A stretch of 20,600 nucleotides of DNA. Origin: an uncultured Erysipelotrichaceae bacterium. Lineage in GTDB: Bacteria; Bacillota_I; Bacilli_A; RF39; UBA660. The position numbers and the translations under genes were made by a program. Numbering within the stretch: the first letter of the stretch is position 1; each line of letters begins with the position of its first letter. A model generated the notes under the pieces. The model was given only the letters and a program-made list of their open reading frames with translations, had not been told where the DNA came from and searched no databases. Below, piece after piece: positions 1-8,099 of this stretch. The stretch covers positions 1-20,600 of the forward strand of contig CACZQV010000086.1 in NCBI GenBank assembly GCA_902783435.1. Direction: 5' to 3'.

Positions 1-582
1 GAAGAATTAACTAACTACTTAAAAGAATTAGATATTAAAGTAGCGTATCTTCATACAGAAGTTAAAACACTAGAAAGACTTCAAATAATACATGATTTAA
101 GAACTGGTAAATATGATTGTGTAGTAGGAATTAACTTATTAAGAGAAGGTATTGATATACCAGAAGTAAGTTTAATAGCTATATTAGATGCTGATAAAGA
201 AGGATTCCTAAGAAGTGATCGAAGCTTAATTCAAACTATTGGAAGATGTGCAAGAAATGCTAATGGACATGTAATAATGTATGGAGATAAAATAACAGAT
301 TCTATGAAAAAAGCAATCGATGAAACTGCCCGTCGTAGATCTATTCAAGAAAAATACAATGAAGAACACAACATTATTCCAAAAACAATTATTAAAGAAA
401 TTAGAGATGTTATTAGTAATGTAGATACAGAAACTACTAAGAAAGATAAAAAACTATCTAAGAAAGAATTAGCTATGAATATGGAGTTAATAGAAAAAGA
501 AATGAGAGAAGCAGCACGCAACTTAGACTTTGAACGTGCTATGGAATTACGTGATATCTTATTTGAAATGAAAAGTAATTAG
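1..582 (+). CDS. uvrB: UvrABC system subunit B, C-terminal part (5' end outside window)
   Basis: The open frame runs in from the window edge and gives 193 residues of UvrB, the damage-verifying helicase-like subunit of nucleotide excision repair. Visible are the second helicase domain with [20 protein letters not shown] (about residues 43-62 of the fragment), [10 protein letters not shown] and helicase motif [11 protein letters not shown] (78-86). The C-terminal UVR domain (about 153-190) contains [18 protein letters not shown], which contacts UvrA and UvrC. Motif VI normally reads GRAARN, so the Cys is a small deviation; a related residue at this place is probably tolerated. The next gene starts 9 bases after the TAG stop and is probably cotranscribed. 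uvrA, the usual neighbour, lies about 2.5 kb downstream behind three other genes. The family assignment is certain. Confidence 0.97.
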   Translation, partial: EELTNYLKELDIKVAYLHTEVKTLERLQIIHDLRTGKYDCVVGINLLREGIDIPEVSLIAILDADKEGFLRSDRSLIQTIGRCARNANGHVIMYGDKITDSMKKAIDETARRRSIQEKYNEEHNIIPKTIIKEIRDVISNVDTETTKKDKKLSKKELAMNMELIEKEMREAARNLDFERAMELRDILFEMKSN

Positions 583-591
583 GAGAAGTAT

Positions 592-1296
592 ATGAAAAAA
601 ATAACTAAATTAATCTTAATATTAATAATCATATGTATAACTACAGGATGTGGAGTATCAAAAACAAAACAAATTGCTATAGAAAATAAAGGTGTTGAAT
701 TAACTAAAAAGTTGTTAGAAAATCAAGGAATAACTGACTATGAAATAATAAGTTCAAGAGCTCATATAAATAAATCAATTGAAATATGGCCAGATATATA
801 TTTAGATAGAACTCTTTTAGGTACTGCAACTGTTACCATTAAATATAAAGGTGTACAAAAAGATATATTAGCTTATTGCAATGAAAGAAATGATGAAAAA
901 GCTCTAGGCATGATGACTAGATATAATGAAAGATCTGAATACAAAATAGATACTGAGTACTGTAATACATATGATGATATTTTGGTATGTACCAATAATA
1001 AAGAAGCACCTAACTTCACAATAACAAAAAATAAAATACATGATTCATATAATAGAGTTATTGATACATATAAGATTAATTCACAAGAAAAAAGAAAAAA
1101 TTATAAGGTATATATTCCAACAAATAGACTAAATGGAAAATATAATAATCTATTATTTTTAGTTACACAAATACGCGAAGATAAAGATTATACTGATGAA
1201 TACCCTCTAAGACTAACAAACGATTATAAATATTATACAGGTAATTTCTTCACAAGTAGTTATGAAGGGTTATTCTCTATAACAGAAAGCAATTAA
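592..1296 (+). CDS. Putative lipoprotein of unknown function
   Basis: This 234-residue protein starts with a Lys-rich n-region and a hydrophobic stretch of Ile/Leu ending in ITTGC, which fits a signal peptidase II lipobox with Cys20 as the lipidated residue; lgt in this same window would modify it. The mature part is polar and rich in Asn, Tyr and Lys, with three further cysteines (AYC, EYC, LVC segments around residues 103-136), and no family is recognised. The start is set by AGGAGA seven bases before the ATG. It sits 9 bases after uvrB and one base before the radical SAM gene, so all three are likely one transcript. Extracellular, membrane-anchored location is inferred from the signal; the function is unknown. 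Confidence 0.8.
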   Translation: MKKITKLILILIIICITTGCGVSKTKQIAIENKGVELTKKLLENQGITDYEIISSRAHINKSIEIWPDIYLDRTLLGTATVTIKYKGVQKDILAYCNERNDEKALGMMTRYNERSEYKIDTEYCNTYDDILVCTNNKEAPNFTITKNKIHDSYNRVIDTYKINSQEKRKNYKVYIPTNRLNGKYNNLLFLVTQIREDKDYTDEYPLRLTNDYKYYTGNFFTSSYEGLFSITESN

Positions 1297-1297
1297 T

Positions 1298-2137
1298 ATG
1301 AAAAAATATAGAAAAATATATATAGAAATAACAAATAAATGTAATCTTAATTGTAGTTTTTGTAGTAAAGTACTAAAACCTAAGAAAGATATGACTCTAG
1401 AAGAATTTGATATTATTCTAGAAAGAATAAAAGATTATACAGACTACATCTATCTTCATGTAAAAGGAGAACCATTATTACATAAAGATATTATTAAGTT
1501 TATAAACAAGGCTAATGAATATAATTTAAAAGTAAATTTAACTACTAATGGAACTATTTTTTCTAATTACGCAAAAGAATTAGGTAAATGTAGTAATCTA
1601 AATAAAATAAACTTTTCACTACACTGTGAAAATAATAAATCTAATTACTTAGAAGATATCTTTGATAATATAAAATATTTATCTAAAAATACTACTAGTA
1701 TTTTTAGATTATGGACTTTAAACAATAATAAATTAGATGAAAAATCCACAAAAATAGTGGAAAAGATAAGAGATTATTATAATTTACCACAAGAAATAGT
1801 GGAAAAAATAAAAAGTGAAAACAATATAAAAATTTCTTCCACAATTTATGTGGATAAAGATAATGAATTTGATTGGCCAGAAATAAATACTCACAAAAGT
1901 TGTGGATACTGTTATGCTTTAAAAACACAAATAGCTATATTAGTAGATGGTACAGTAGTACCATGTTGTCTAGATTCTAATGGAATTGTTAACTTAGGAA
2001 ATATTTATAATTCATCTTTAGAAGATATTATTAATAGTGATAGATATCAAACTCTATTAAAATCTTTTAGAGATAGAAAGCCATCAGAAGACTTATGCAA
2101 ATCATGTACTTTTAAAGAAAAGTTTTATAATGTATAA
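1298..2137 (+). CDS. Radical SAM/SPASM domain protein
   Basis: A 279-residue radical SAM enzyme. The N-terminal TNKCNLNCSFC carries the CxxxCxxC cluster (Cys15, Cys19, Cys22) that binds the S-adenosylmethionine-cleaving 4Fe-4S centre, followed by GEPLLH (the GGEP-like SAM-binding motif) and LTTNGT. The C-terminal segment has CGYC (202-205), PCC (223-224) and CKSC (267-270), the cysteine arrangement of a SPASM domain with an auxiliary Fe-S cluster, plus the typical GNIYNSSLEDIINSDRYQ helix. SPASM enzymes modify peptides or proteins or mature other enzymes; the substrate here cannot be told. No small precursor peptide is visible beside it. The start lies one base after the lipoprotein stop with only a weak ribosome site, suggesting translational coupling to the lipoprotein gene. 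Confidence 0.92.
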   Translation: MKKYRKIYIEITNKCNLNCSFCSKVLKPKKDMTLEEFDIILERIKDYTDYIYLHVKGEPLLHKDIIKFINKANEYNLKVNLTTNGTIFSNYAKELGKCSNLNKINFSLHCENNKSNYLEDIFDNIKYLSKNTTSIFRLWTLNNNKLDEKSTKIVEKIRDYYNLPQEIVEKIKSENNIKISSTIYVDKDNEFDWPEINTHKSCGYCYALKTQIAILVDGTVVPCCLDSNGIVNLGNIYNSSLEDIINSDRYQTLLKSFRDRKPSEDLCKSCTFKEKFYNV

Positions 2138-2161
2138 TATTTATAGTAAGGAGTTGAAAAT

Positions 2162-3010
2162 ATGTATTGTATAAATTGTGGTACTAAAAATAAAGATAAT
2201 TCAAAATTTTGTACTTCATGTGGAGAAAAGTTAGAAGTAGAAGAAAAAGAAGAAAAAGTCTCAACAGCTGAAGATATAGTAGACAAAGTAAGGAATAAAA
2301 GAAAAGAATTCTTAGAACATAAATATGATGCTAAAGTAGGTGACACTACTGGAATAAGAATAAATGGAAAAGAAATAAAAATTGATAATAGTCCTACAAT
2401 TAGCCATACTACTACTAATAATACTAGTACTAGTAATAGTAATAGTAAAACAGGTTTAATAGTTGCTATTGTAGCTATATCTATCTTAGTATTAGGAGCA
2501 TTAAGTATCGCAACAGTTTTTATTTGTAAAGATTTCATTATTGAAAAAAGAAACACAATTAGTTCAAAAAGAGATAATCCAACTATTAAAAAAGATAATA
2601 AAAGAAATAACATTAATGATTGGGAAATTAGTTATACAATTCCAGAAGAATTAGAAACAACATCTGATTCAACTAATTTAAAAATGTACAAATATAGAAA
2701 AGATGGATCAATGTGTTCTATGAATATATGGAAATTAACTTATATTCCTGAAGGAGAAACAGAAGAAACACTTATTAAAAAGTATAGTCAAATATATCCA
2801 AAAACAGATATTAATATAACTACTAAGGATATTAATGGAAAAGAATGGAAATATATAGAAAAAATAGGTAATTGGAATAAATATGAATATGGTAGATTTT
2901 CTGAAGATAAAGAAGCATTCTATTCTATTAGAACTACAGATTATGATCCTGATACAGGTAAATGTAAGGAATTATTTGATCAAGTAATTAATTCAATATC
3001 ATATGAATAA
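2162..3010 (+). CDS. Zinc-ribbon single-pass membrane protein, function unknown
   Basis: The 282-residue product begins with a short zinc ribbon, CxxC (Cys3, Cys6) and CxxC (Cys17, Cys20), of the zinc_ribbon_2 type. A charged Glu/Lys linker and a Ser/Thr/Asn-rich stretch follow. One transmembrane helix lies at about residues 98-122 (GLIVAIVAISILVLGALSIA). The remaining 150 or so residues are presumably outside the cell and form an unassigned domain beginning WEISYTIPEEL and containing NGKEWKYIEK; an alpha/beta fold of the PsbP/DcrB sort is possible but not shown. Proteins with this plan are common in Bacillota and mostly uncharacterised. AAGGAG lies seven bases before the ATG. It is the last gene before the hairpin upstream of uvrA. 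Confidence 0.85.
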   Translation: MYCINCGTKNKDNSKFCTSCGEKLEVEEKEEKVSTAEDIVDKVRNKRKEFLEHKYDAKVGDTTGIRINGKEIKIDNSPTISHTTTNNTSTSNSNSKTGLIVAIVAISILVLGALSIATVFICKDFIIEKRNTISSKRDNPTIKKDNKRNNINDWEISYTIPEELETTSDSTNLKMYKYRKDGSMCSMNIWKLTYIPEGETEETLIKKYSQIYPKTDINITTKDINGKEWKYIEKIGNWNKYEYGRFSEDKEAFYSIRTTDYDPDTGKCKELFDQVINSISYE

Positions 3011-3028
3011 TTAGATACTATTAAAAAT

Positions 3029-3060
3029 AAAAAGGAAAATAAGTATATTTTTCTTTTTTT
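3029..3060 (+). terminator. A/T-rich hairpin with T-tract before uvrA
   Basis: A 13-bp stem (3029-3041 against 3046-3058, one G-T pair) with a four-base loop AGTA ends in a run of T up to 3060. It stands 18 bases after the zinc-ribbon gene and just before the uvrA -10 element. The stem holds very little GC, so it may be a weak terminator. Confidence 0.5.
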
Positions 3061-3061
3061 A

Positions 3062-3070
3062 TGATATAAT
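3062..3070 (+). promoter_or_regulatory. Extended -10 promoter of the uvrA operon
   Basis: TGATATAAT is a perfect extended -10 element (TGn followed by TATAAT at 3065-3070). No good -35 is seen, as is usual for extended -10 promoters. The expected start of transcription, about 3077, leaves a leader of roughly 13 bases that is little more than the ribosome site AGAGGTG. No SOS-box-like sequence is visible here. Confidence 0.7.
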
Positions 3071-3089
3071 ATGCGAAGAGGTGTTATCT

Positions 3090-5903
3090 ATGGATAAAAT
3101 TATTATTAAAGGAGCAAGAGCTAATAATCTTAAAAATATAGATATAGAACTACCTAAAAACAAGATGATTGTTATGACTGGATTAAGTGGTAGTGGTAAA
3201 AGTAGTTTAGCTTTTGATACAATTTATGCCGAAGGTCAAAGAAGATATGTTGAAAGTCTGTCAGCTTATGCCAGACAGTTTTTAGGTGGAACTGAAAAAA
3301 GTGATGTTGACTCCATAGAAGGTTTATCACCAGCTATATCCATAGATCAAAAAACAACTAATAATAATCCAAGATCTACTGTTGGTACTGTTACTGAAAT
3401 ATATGACTATTTAAGACTTGTTTTTGCACGTGTTGGAGTACCTTACTGTCCTAATCATAATATCCCAATATCTTCTCAAAGTGTAGAAGAAATGACTAAT
3501 AAAGTTATGAGTTATCCTGAAGGTACTAAACTAGTTATTATGTCACCAGTAGTTCATGGAGAAAAAGGAACTCATAAAGATATCTTAGATGATTTAAGAA
3601 AAGAAGGATATATAAGAGTAAGAGTAAATGGTGAAATGTTAGATCTATCTGAAGAAATAAATCTAGATAAAAATACTAAAGATAAAATAGATGTAGTAAT
3701 AGATAGAATAGTATTAAAAGAAGAATCAAGATCTCGTCTTTTTGAATCAATCGAACAAGCAACTAAATTATCTCATGGTAAAGTAGTAATAGAAATACTA
3801 GGAGATAATAAAAAAGAATTAGTTTTCTCAGAACAATTTGCTTGTCCTCATTGTGAATTTTCACTACCAGAACTAGAACCTAGAATGTTTAGTTTCAATG
3901 CCCCATATGGTGCATGCCCTGATTGTAAGGGACTAGGTGTTAAAATGCAAATAGATGAAGATTTACTTATTCCAGATAAAAATAAATCAATAGAAGAAGG
4001 TTGTATTAAAACACTTACAGATGATCCAGAAGGAATGGATTATCAAAGATTAGAATGTTTATGTAAACACTATAAGATCAAGATGAATATTCCATGGAAG
4101 AAAATACCAAGAAAACAACAAGAACTTATTCTATTTGGTTCAGATGAAATAATTCATTTTAGTTTCGCATCACGTAGTGGTAATCAATATAACAAAAAAG
4201 ATTTCTATGAAGGAATTATTAATAACTTAGAAAGAAGACATATGGATACTTCTTCAGAATGGATTAGAGACTGGTTAGGAAGTTATATGACTGAATATGT
4301 ATGTCCTACATGTAATGGTACAAGACTTAATGACCAAGTACTTCAAGTAAAAGTAGGAAATAAAAACATATCAGAAGTTACAAATATGTCTATTAAAGAC
4401 TTAATACCATTCTTTGAAAACTTAAAATTATCAAAAGAAAAAGAAGAAATAGCTAAACTAGTATTAAAAGAAATATTAGATAGATTACATTTCTTAGATA
4501 ATGTAGGATTAAATTATTTAACTTTATCTAGAAATGCTGGATCTCTATCCGGTGGAGAAGCTCAACGTATTAGACTTGCTACTCAAATAGGATCTAGATT
4601 AAGTGGAGTACTTTATGTATTAGATGAACCTAGTATTGGTCTTCATCAAAAAGATAATGAAAGATTAATTAATTCACTTTTAGAGATGAGAGATTTAGGA
4701 AATACTCTTATCGTAGTAGAACATGATACTGATACAATGTTAGCTAGTGACTACTTAGTTGATATTGGACCAGGTGCTGGAGATAAAGGTGGAGAAGTAA
4801 TTGCTTTTGGTACACCTGAAGAAGTAATGAAAAATGATAATAGTATTACAGGTAAGTATTTAAGTGGTAAATTATGCATTGAAACACCTAAAACAAGAAG
4901 AAAAGGCCTTAAAAAATATTTAAAAATTAAAGGTGCAAAAGAAAATAATCTTAAAAATATAGATGTAGATATACCTTTAGGTACATTTACTTGTGTAACT
5001 GGAGTATCTGGTTCAGGTAAATCTTCACTTGTAAATGAGATACTTGTAAAATCTTTATACCAAAAAATATATGATAGTAAAGATAAACCAGGTAAACATG
5101 ATAAGATACTAGGAATGGATAACATAGATAAGATAGTAGCTATCTCACAAAATCCAATTGGTAGAACTCCTAGATCTAATCCCGCAACTTACACTGGGGT
5201 ATTTGATGATATAAGAGAGTTATTCACAACTACAAAAGAAGCAAAGATGCATGGTTTTGGAAAAAACAGATTCTCATTCAATGTAAAAGGTGGAAGATGT
5301 GAAGCTTGTCGTGGAGATGGAGTTAAAAAGATTGAAATGCATTTCTTGCCAGATGTATATGTTCCTTGTGAAGTATGTCATGGAACACGTTATAATACAG
5401 ATACATTAAACATAAGATATAAAGGTAAAAATATTTCTGATGTTTTAGATATGAGAGTTTCTGAAGCATTAGAATTCTTTGAAAATGTACCTAAAATTAA
5501 AAGAAAACTACAAGTAATAGAAGATGTAGGACTAGGATATATCAAATTAGGACAAAGTGCTCCAACACTATCAGGTGGAGAAGCTGAACGTGTTAAACTA
5601 GCTAAAGAATTACAAAAAATATCAACAGGAAAAACACTTTATGTTTTAGATGAACCAACTACTGGACTTCATACAGATGACATTAAGCGTTTACTTGCAA
5701 TTTTACAAAAAATGGTAGATAATAAAAACACAGTAGTAGTCATAGAACATAACTTAGATGTTATTAAATGTGCAGACTACATTATTGATTTAGGACCTGA
5801 TGGAGGAGATGGTGGTGGAACTATTGTTGCTACTGGAACTCCAGAAGAAGTTTCTAAAGTAAAAGAATCATATACTGGACAATTCTTAAAAAAGATATTA
5901 TAG
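3090..5903 (+). CDS. uvrA: UvrABC system subunit A (excinuclease ATPase)
   Basis: UvrA dimers scan DNA for bulky lesions and load UvrB. The 937-residue product has the complete family plan: Walker A GLSGSGKS (31-38), UvrB-binding and insertion domains, zinc module Cys252/Cys255/Cys276/Cys279, first ABC signature LSGGEAQR (486-493), second Walker A GVSGSGKS (638-645), zinc module Cys737/Cys740/Cys760/Cys763 and second signature LSGGEAER (from 827). Both Walker B motifs are present as VLDEP. I chose ATG 3090 because AGAGGTG lies six bases before it; the in-frame GTG at 3081 falls inside that ribosome site and would add only three residues. The stop is 9 bases before the next gene. Length and motifs are normal for the family. 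Confidence 0.98.
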   Translation: MDKIIIKGARANNLKNIDIELPKNKMIVMTGLSGSGKSSLAFDTIYAEGQRRYVESLSAYARQFLGGTEKSDVDSIEGLSPAISIDQKTTNNNPRSTVGTVTEIYDYLRLVFARVGVPYCPNHNIPISSQSVEEMTNKVMSYPEGTKLVIMSPVVHGEKGTHKDILDDLRKEGYIRVRVNGEMLDLSEEINLDKNTKDKIDVVIDRIVLKEESRSRLFESIEQATKLSHGKVVIEILGDNKKELVFSEQFACPHCEFSLPELEPRMFSFNAPYGACPDCKGLGVKMQIDEDLLIPDKNKSIEEGCIKTLTDDPEGMDYQRLECLCKHYKIKMNIPWKKIPRKQQELILFGSDEIIHFSFASRSGNQYNKKDFYEGIINNLERRHMDTSSEWIRDWLGSYMTEYVCPTCNGTRLNDQVLQVKVGNKNISEVTNMSIKDLIPFFENLKLSKEKEEIAKLVLKEILDRLHFLDNVGLNYLTLSRNAGSLSGGEAQRIRLATQIGSRLSGVLYVLDEPSIGLHQKDNERLINSLLEMRDLGNTLIVVEHDTDTMLASDYLVDIGPGAGDKGGEVIAFGTPEEVMKNDNSITGKYLSGKLCIETPKTRRKGLKKYLKIKGAKENNLKNIDVDIPLGTFTCVTGVSGSGKSSLVNEILVKSLYQKIYDSKDKPGKHDKILGMDNIDKIVAISQNPIGRTPRSNPATYTGVFDDIRELFTTTKEAKMHGFGKNRFSFNVKGGRCEACRGDGVKKIEMHFLPDVYVPCEVCHGTRYNTDTLNIRYKGKNISDVLDMRVSEALEFFENVPKIKRKLQVIEDVGLGYIKLGQSAPTLSGGEAERVKLAKELQKISTGKTLYVLDEPTTGLHTDDIKRLLAILQKMVDNKNTVVVIEHNLDVIKCADYIIDLGPDGGDGGGTIVATGTPEEVSKVKESYTGQFLKKIL

Positions 5904-5912
5904 AGGTGGAAA

Positions 5913-6338
5913 ATGAACTTAGTAATCAAAGAAAAAAATAAAGTAAGAATCAATAGACTATTTGATTGGTTAATTCATATGATAGGTTATACAATAGTAT
6001 TTATTGCTGTAACTAGCCTCTTTGATTCTATATATATTGATAGTGATCATTTAATTATATGGTCTGCTATTATAGTGTTAGTAATATATATATTAAATAA
6101 AACAATAAAACCAGTGCTAGTAACCCTAACAATCCCAATAACAGGATTAACACTAGGACTATTTTATCCATGTATTAACGTATTTATATTAAAACTAGTA
6201 GATTGGATGTTAGGAAAACATTTTGAAGTAAAAAACTTACTTATCGCATTATTAGTCGCAGTATTATTATCAATAACTAACTTTATAATGCAAGAAATAA
6301 TTAATAATATATTAAAGAAGGTAAAGAAAAATGGATAG
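5913..6338 (+). CDS. YvlD-like small integral membrane protein (phage holin family 4)
   Basis: A 141-residue protein with about four hydrophobic helices (near residues 20-38, 48-64, 70-95 and 107-130). The central segment ILNKTIKPVLVTLTIPITG followed by LTLGLFYPCINVFILKLVDW is characteristic of the YvlD family, filed under phage holin family 4 because of superficial likeness to holins. In Bacillus the family is tied to envelope stress; the biochemical role is unknown and lysis is not implied. In B. subtilis yvlD also lies between uvrBA and lgt, so the context is ancestral. AGGTGG precedes the ATG by five bases, and the end overlaps lgt by eight bases. Confidence 0.85.
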   Translation: MNLVIKEKNKVRINRLFDWLIHMIGYTIVFIAVTSLFDSIYIDSDHLIIWSAIIVLVIYILNKTIKPVLVTLTIPITGLTLGLFYPCINVFILKLVDWMLGKHFEVKNLLIALLVAVLLSITNFIMQEIINNILKKVKKNG

Positions 6339-7134
6339 AGTATTATTTGACTTGGGAATATTTCAAATTAAATGGTATTCTTTTCTTATTTTTATAGGAG
6401 TAATAACTGCTAGTTTTTTAATTATAAAAGAAGCAAAAAGTAAAAAGATTGATACTGATACTATAATAGATATTCTATTTTATGGAATAATTATAGGTAT
6501 ATTAGGTGCCAGAATATACTATGTATTATTTAATTTGAATTATTATTTATCTAATCCAGTAGAAATAATACAAATATGGAATGGTGGATTAGCCATCCAT
6601 GGAGGAATAATAGCTGGACTTATATTTTTAATTATTTATAGTAAAAAGAAAAAATTAAACTTACTTTTATTATTAGATATAGCTGTAGTTGGTTTAATAA
6701 TAGCCCAAACTATTGGTAGATGGGGTAATTTCTTTAATGGAGAAGCTTATGGTAGAGTAGTATCTCTAAACTTTTTAAAAAGTCTTCATCTACCTAAATT
6801 CATAATAGATGGAATGTATATTGGTGGAGAATATAGAGAACCAACTTTTCTTTATGAGTCTATATTTTCAATGATATGTTTTGTAGTACTTCTAATTGTT
6901 AGAAGATTAAAGAATATAAAAACAGGTCAAATATGTGGAATATATTTTATATGGTATGGTATAGAACGATTTATAATAGAAAGTTTTAGATCTGATTCTT
7001 TAATGTTAGGACCATTAAAAATAGCTCAAATAGTATCAATATTATCATTAATATTAGGAATATATTTATTTACAAGGAATATAAAAAATAGTAAGAAACT
7101 TTATAAGGAGGACTTACTATTGAAAGAAAAATAG
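6331..7134 (+). CDS. lgt: Prolipoprotein diacylglyceryl transferase
   Basis: Lgt transfers diacylglycerol from phosphatidylglycerol to the lipobox cysteine of prolipoproteins in the cytoplasmic membrane; the lipoprotein at 592-1296 is a likely client. The 267-residue product is highly hydrophobic, with about seven membrane segments. Family marks include LAIHGGIIAGL around the conserved His90, the signature GRWGNFFNGEAYG (129-141) and YGIERFIIESFRSDS (from 209), which holds the second essential arginine. The gene overlaps the yvlD-like gene by eight bases. Its last codons contain an AAGGAGG followed eight bases later by an in-frame TTG (see findings). In Bacillus hprK precedes lgt; it is not found here. 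Confidence 0.97.
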   Translation: MDRVLFDLGIFQIKWYSFLIFIGVITASFLIIKEAKSKKIDTDTIIDILFYGIIIGILGARIYYVLFNLNYYLSNPVEIIQIWNGGLAIHGGIIAGLIFLIIYSKKKKLNLLLLLDIAVVGLIIAQTIGRWGNFFNGEAYGRVVSLNFLKSLHLPKFIIDGMYIGGEYREPTFLYESIFSMICFVVLLIVRRLKNIKTGQICGIYFIWYGIERFIIESFRSDSLMLGPLKIAQIVSILSLILGIYLFTRNIKNSKKLYKEDLLLKEK

Positions 7135-7142
7135 GAGGAATT

Positions 7143-8099
7143 ATGTATAAGAAGGTAGTAGTATTAGGTGGAGGAACAGGAATGTCTTTTCTACTTAGAG
7201 GATTAAAAGATTTTCCAGTAGATATAACTGCTGTAATAACTGTATCAGATAATGGTAGATCAACAGGTAAATTAAGAGAAGAGTTTCATACACCAGCAGT
7301 AGGGGATATAAGAAAAGTAATAACTAATTTATCTCAAATAGATGAACCAATTAAAGATATGATGTCATATCGTTTTAAAACATCAAGTGATTTAGATGGT
7401 CACGCAGTAGGTAATTTAATATTAACTGCTATGTTAGACATTACTGGTAGTCTAAAAGATTCAATAGCTCATCTATCAAAATTATTAGATGTTAGACATA
7501 AAGTATTACCAATATCAGAAGATTCTGATTTAACACTAATGGGATTAGATGTAGATGGTAATGTTATTGAAGGAGAAGAACAAATAACAGAAGCACATAG
7601 AAAATTTGAAAGAATATTCTATAAACATGAACCAAAAGTACTACCAGAAGTAATCGAAGAAATAAAAAAAGCAGATTTAATTATCTTTAGTATGGGTAGT
7701 CTATATACTAGTGTTTTACCAAACATAATTTGTGAAGAAGTAAAACAAGCCTTCAATGAAGCAAAAGCTCCTATAATGTATTTATCAAATATAGTTACAC
7801 AACCAGGAGAAACCGATGGATTCACAGTTGGTGATCATGTTAAATTATTAAATAGATATCTAGATGAAAAGAAAGTAGATGTAGTAATCGCAAGTAATAC
7901 AGAAATATCTGAAGAAATGGCTAAAAAGTATGAAACAGAAGAACAAAAAGACCCAGTTCTAATAGACTATGAAGAACTAGAAAAAATAGGTGTTGAACTA
8001 ATAGAAGATGATTTAATGGTAATTGATGAAGATAATACATTAAAACATGATAGTTTAAAACTAAGTTCTGTAATCTTTTCATATTTAATGAGGAAATAA
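7143..8099 (+). CDS. yvcK: YvcK/CofD-like gluconeogenesis factor
   Basis: A 318-residue Rossmann-type protein. VVVLGGGTGMSFLLRGLK (about 5-22) is the nucleotide-binding start typical of YvcK, followed by ITVSDNGRSTGKLREEF and PAVGDIRKVI. The better known form of the second motif is DDGGSSG or DDGGSTG, so Gly to Arg is a local variant. Later GSLYTSVLPNI and SNIVTQPGETDGF match the family. YvcK binds UDP-GlcNAc and is needed for cell-wall synthesis and growth on gluconeogenic carbon in B. subtilis; that role is inferred here. AGGAGG precedes the ATG by four bases. Eight bases separate it from lgt and none from whiA. rapZ (yvcJ), its usual upstream partner, is absent. Confidence 0.95.
   Translation: MYKKVVVLGGGTGMSFLLRGLKDFPVDITAVITVSDNGRSTGKLREEFHTPAVGDIRKVITNLSQIDEPIKDMMSYRFKTSSDLDGHAVGNLILTAMLDITGSLKDSIAHLSKLLDVRHKVLPISEDSDLTLMGLDVDGNVIEGEEQITEAHRKFERIFYKHEPKVLPEVIEEIKKADLIIFSMGSLYTSVLPNIICEEVKQAFNEAKAPIMYLSNIVTQPGETDGFTVGDHVKLLNRYLDEKKVDVVIASNTEISEEMAKKYETEEQKDPVLIDYEELEKIGVELIEDDLMVIDEDNTLKHDSLKLSSVIFSYLMRK

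Noticed and set aside
2125..2613. 162-codon minus-strand frame opposite the zinc-ribbon gene
   Set aside because: It is a Leu/Val-rich mirror of the sense gene's Asn/Ser codons, with no ribosome site or family resemblance. The minus-strand frames at 4751-5125, 13529-13813, 17515-17826 and 20300-20572 were dismissed for the same reason.
3081..3089. GTG 3081 as start of uvrA
   Set aside because: The GTG is part of the ribosome site AGAGGTG serving ATG 3090; UvrA proteins normally begin close to MDKIIIKGA.
5913..6338. Holin-like protein as evidence of a prophage
   Set aside because: The protein belongs to the YvlD family, a housekeeping membrane protein at its ancestral position. No other phage genes, integrase or att sites are visible.
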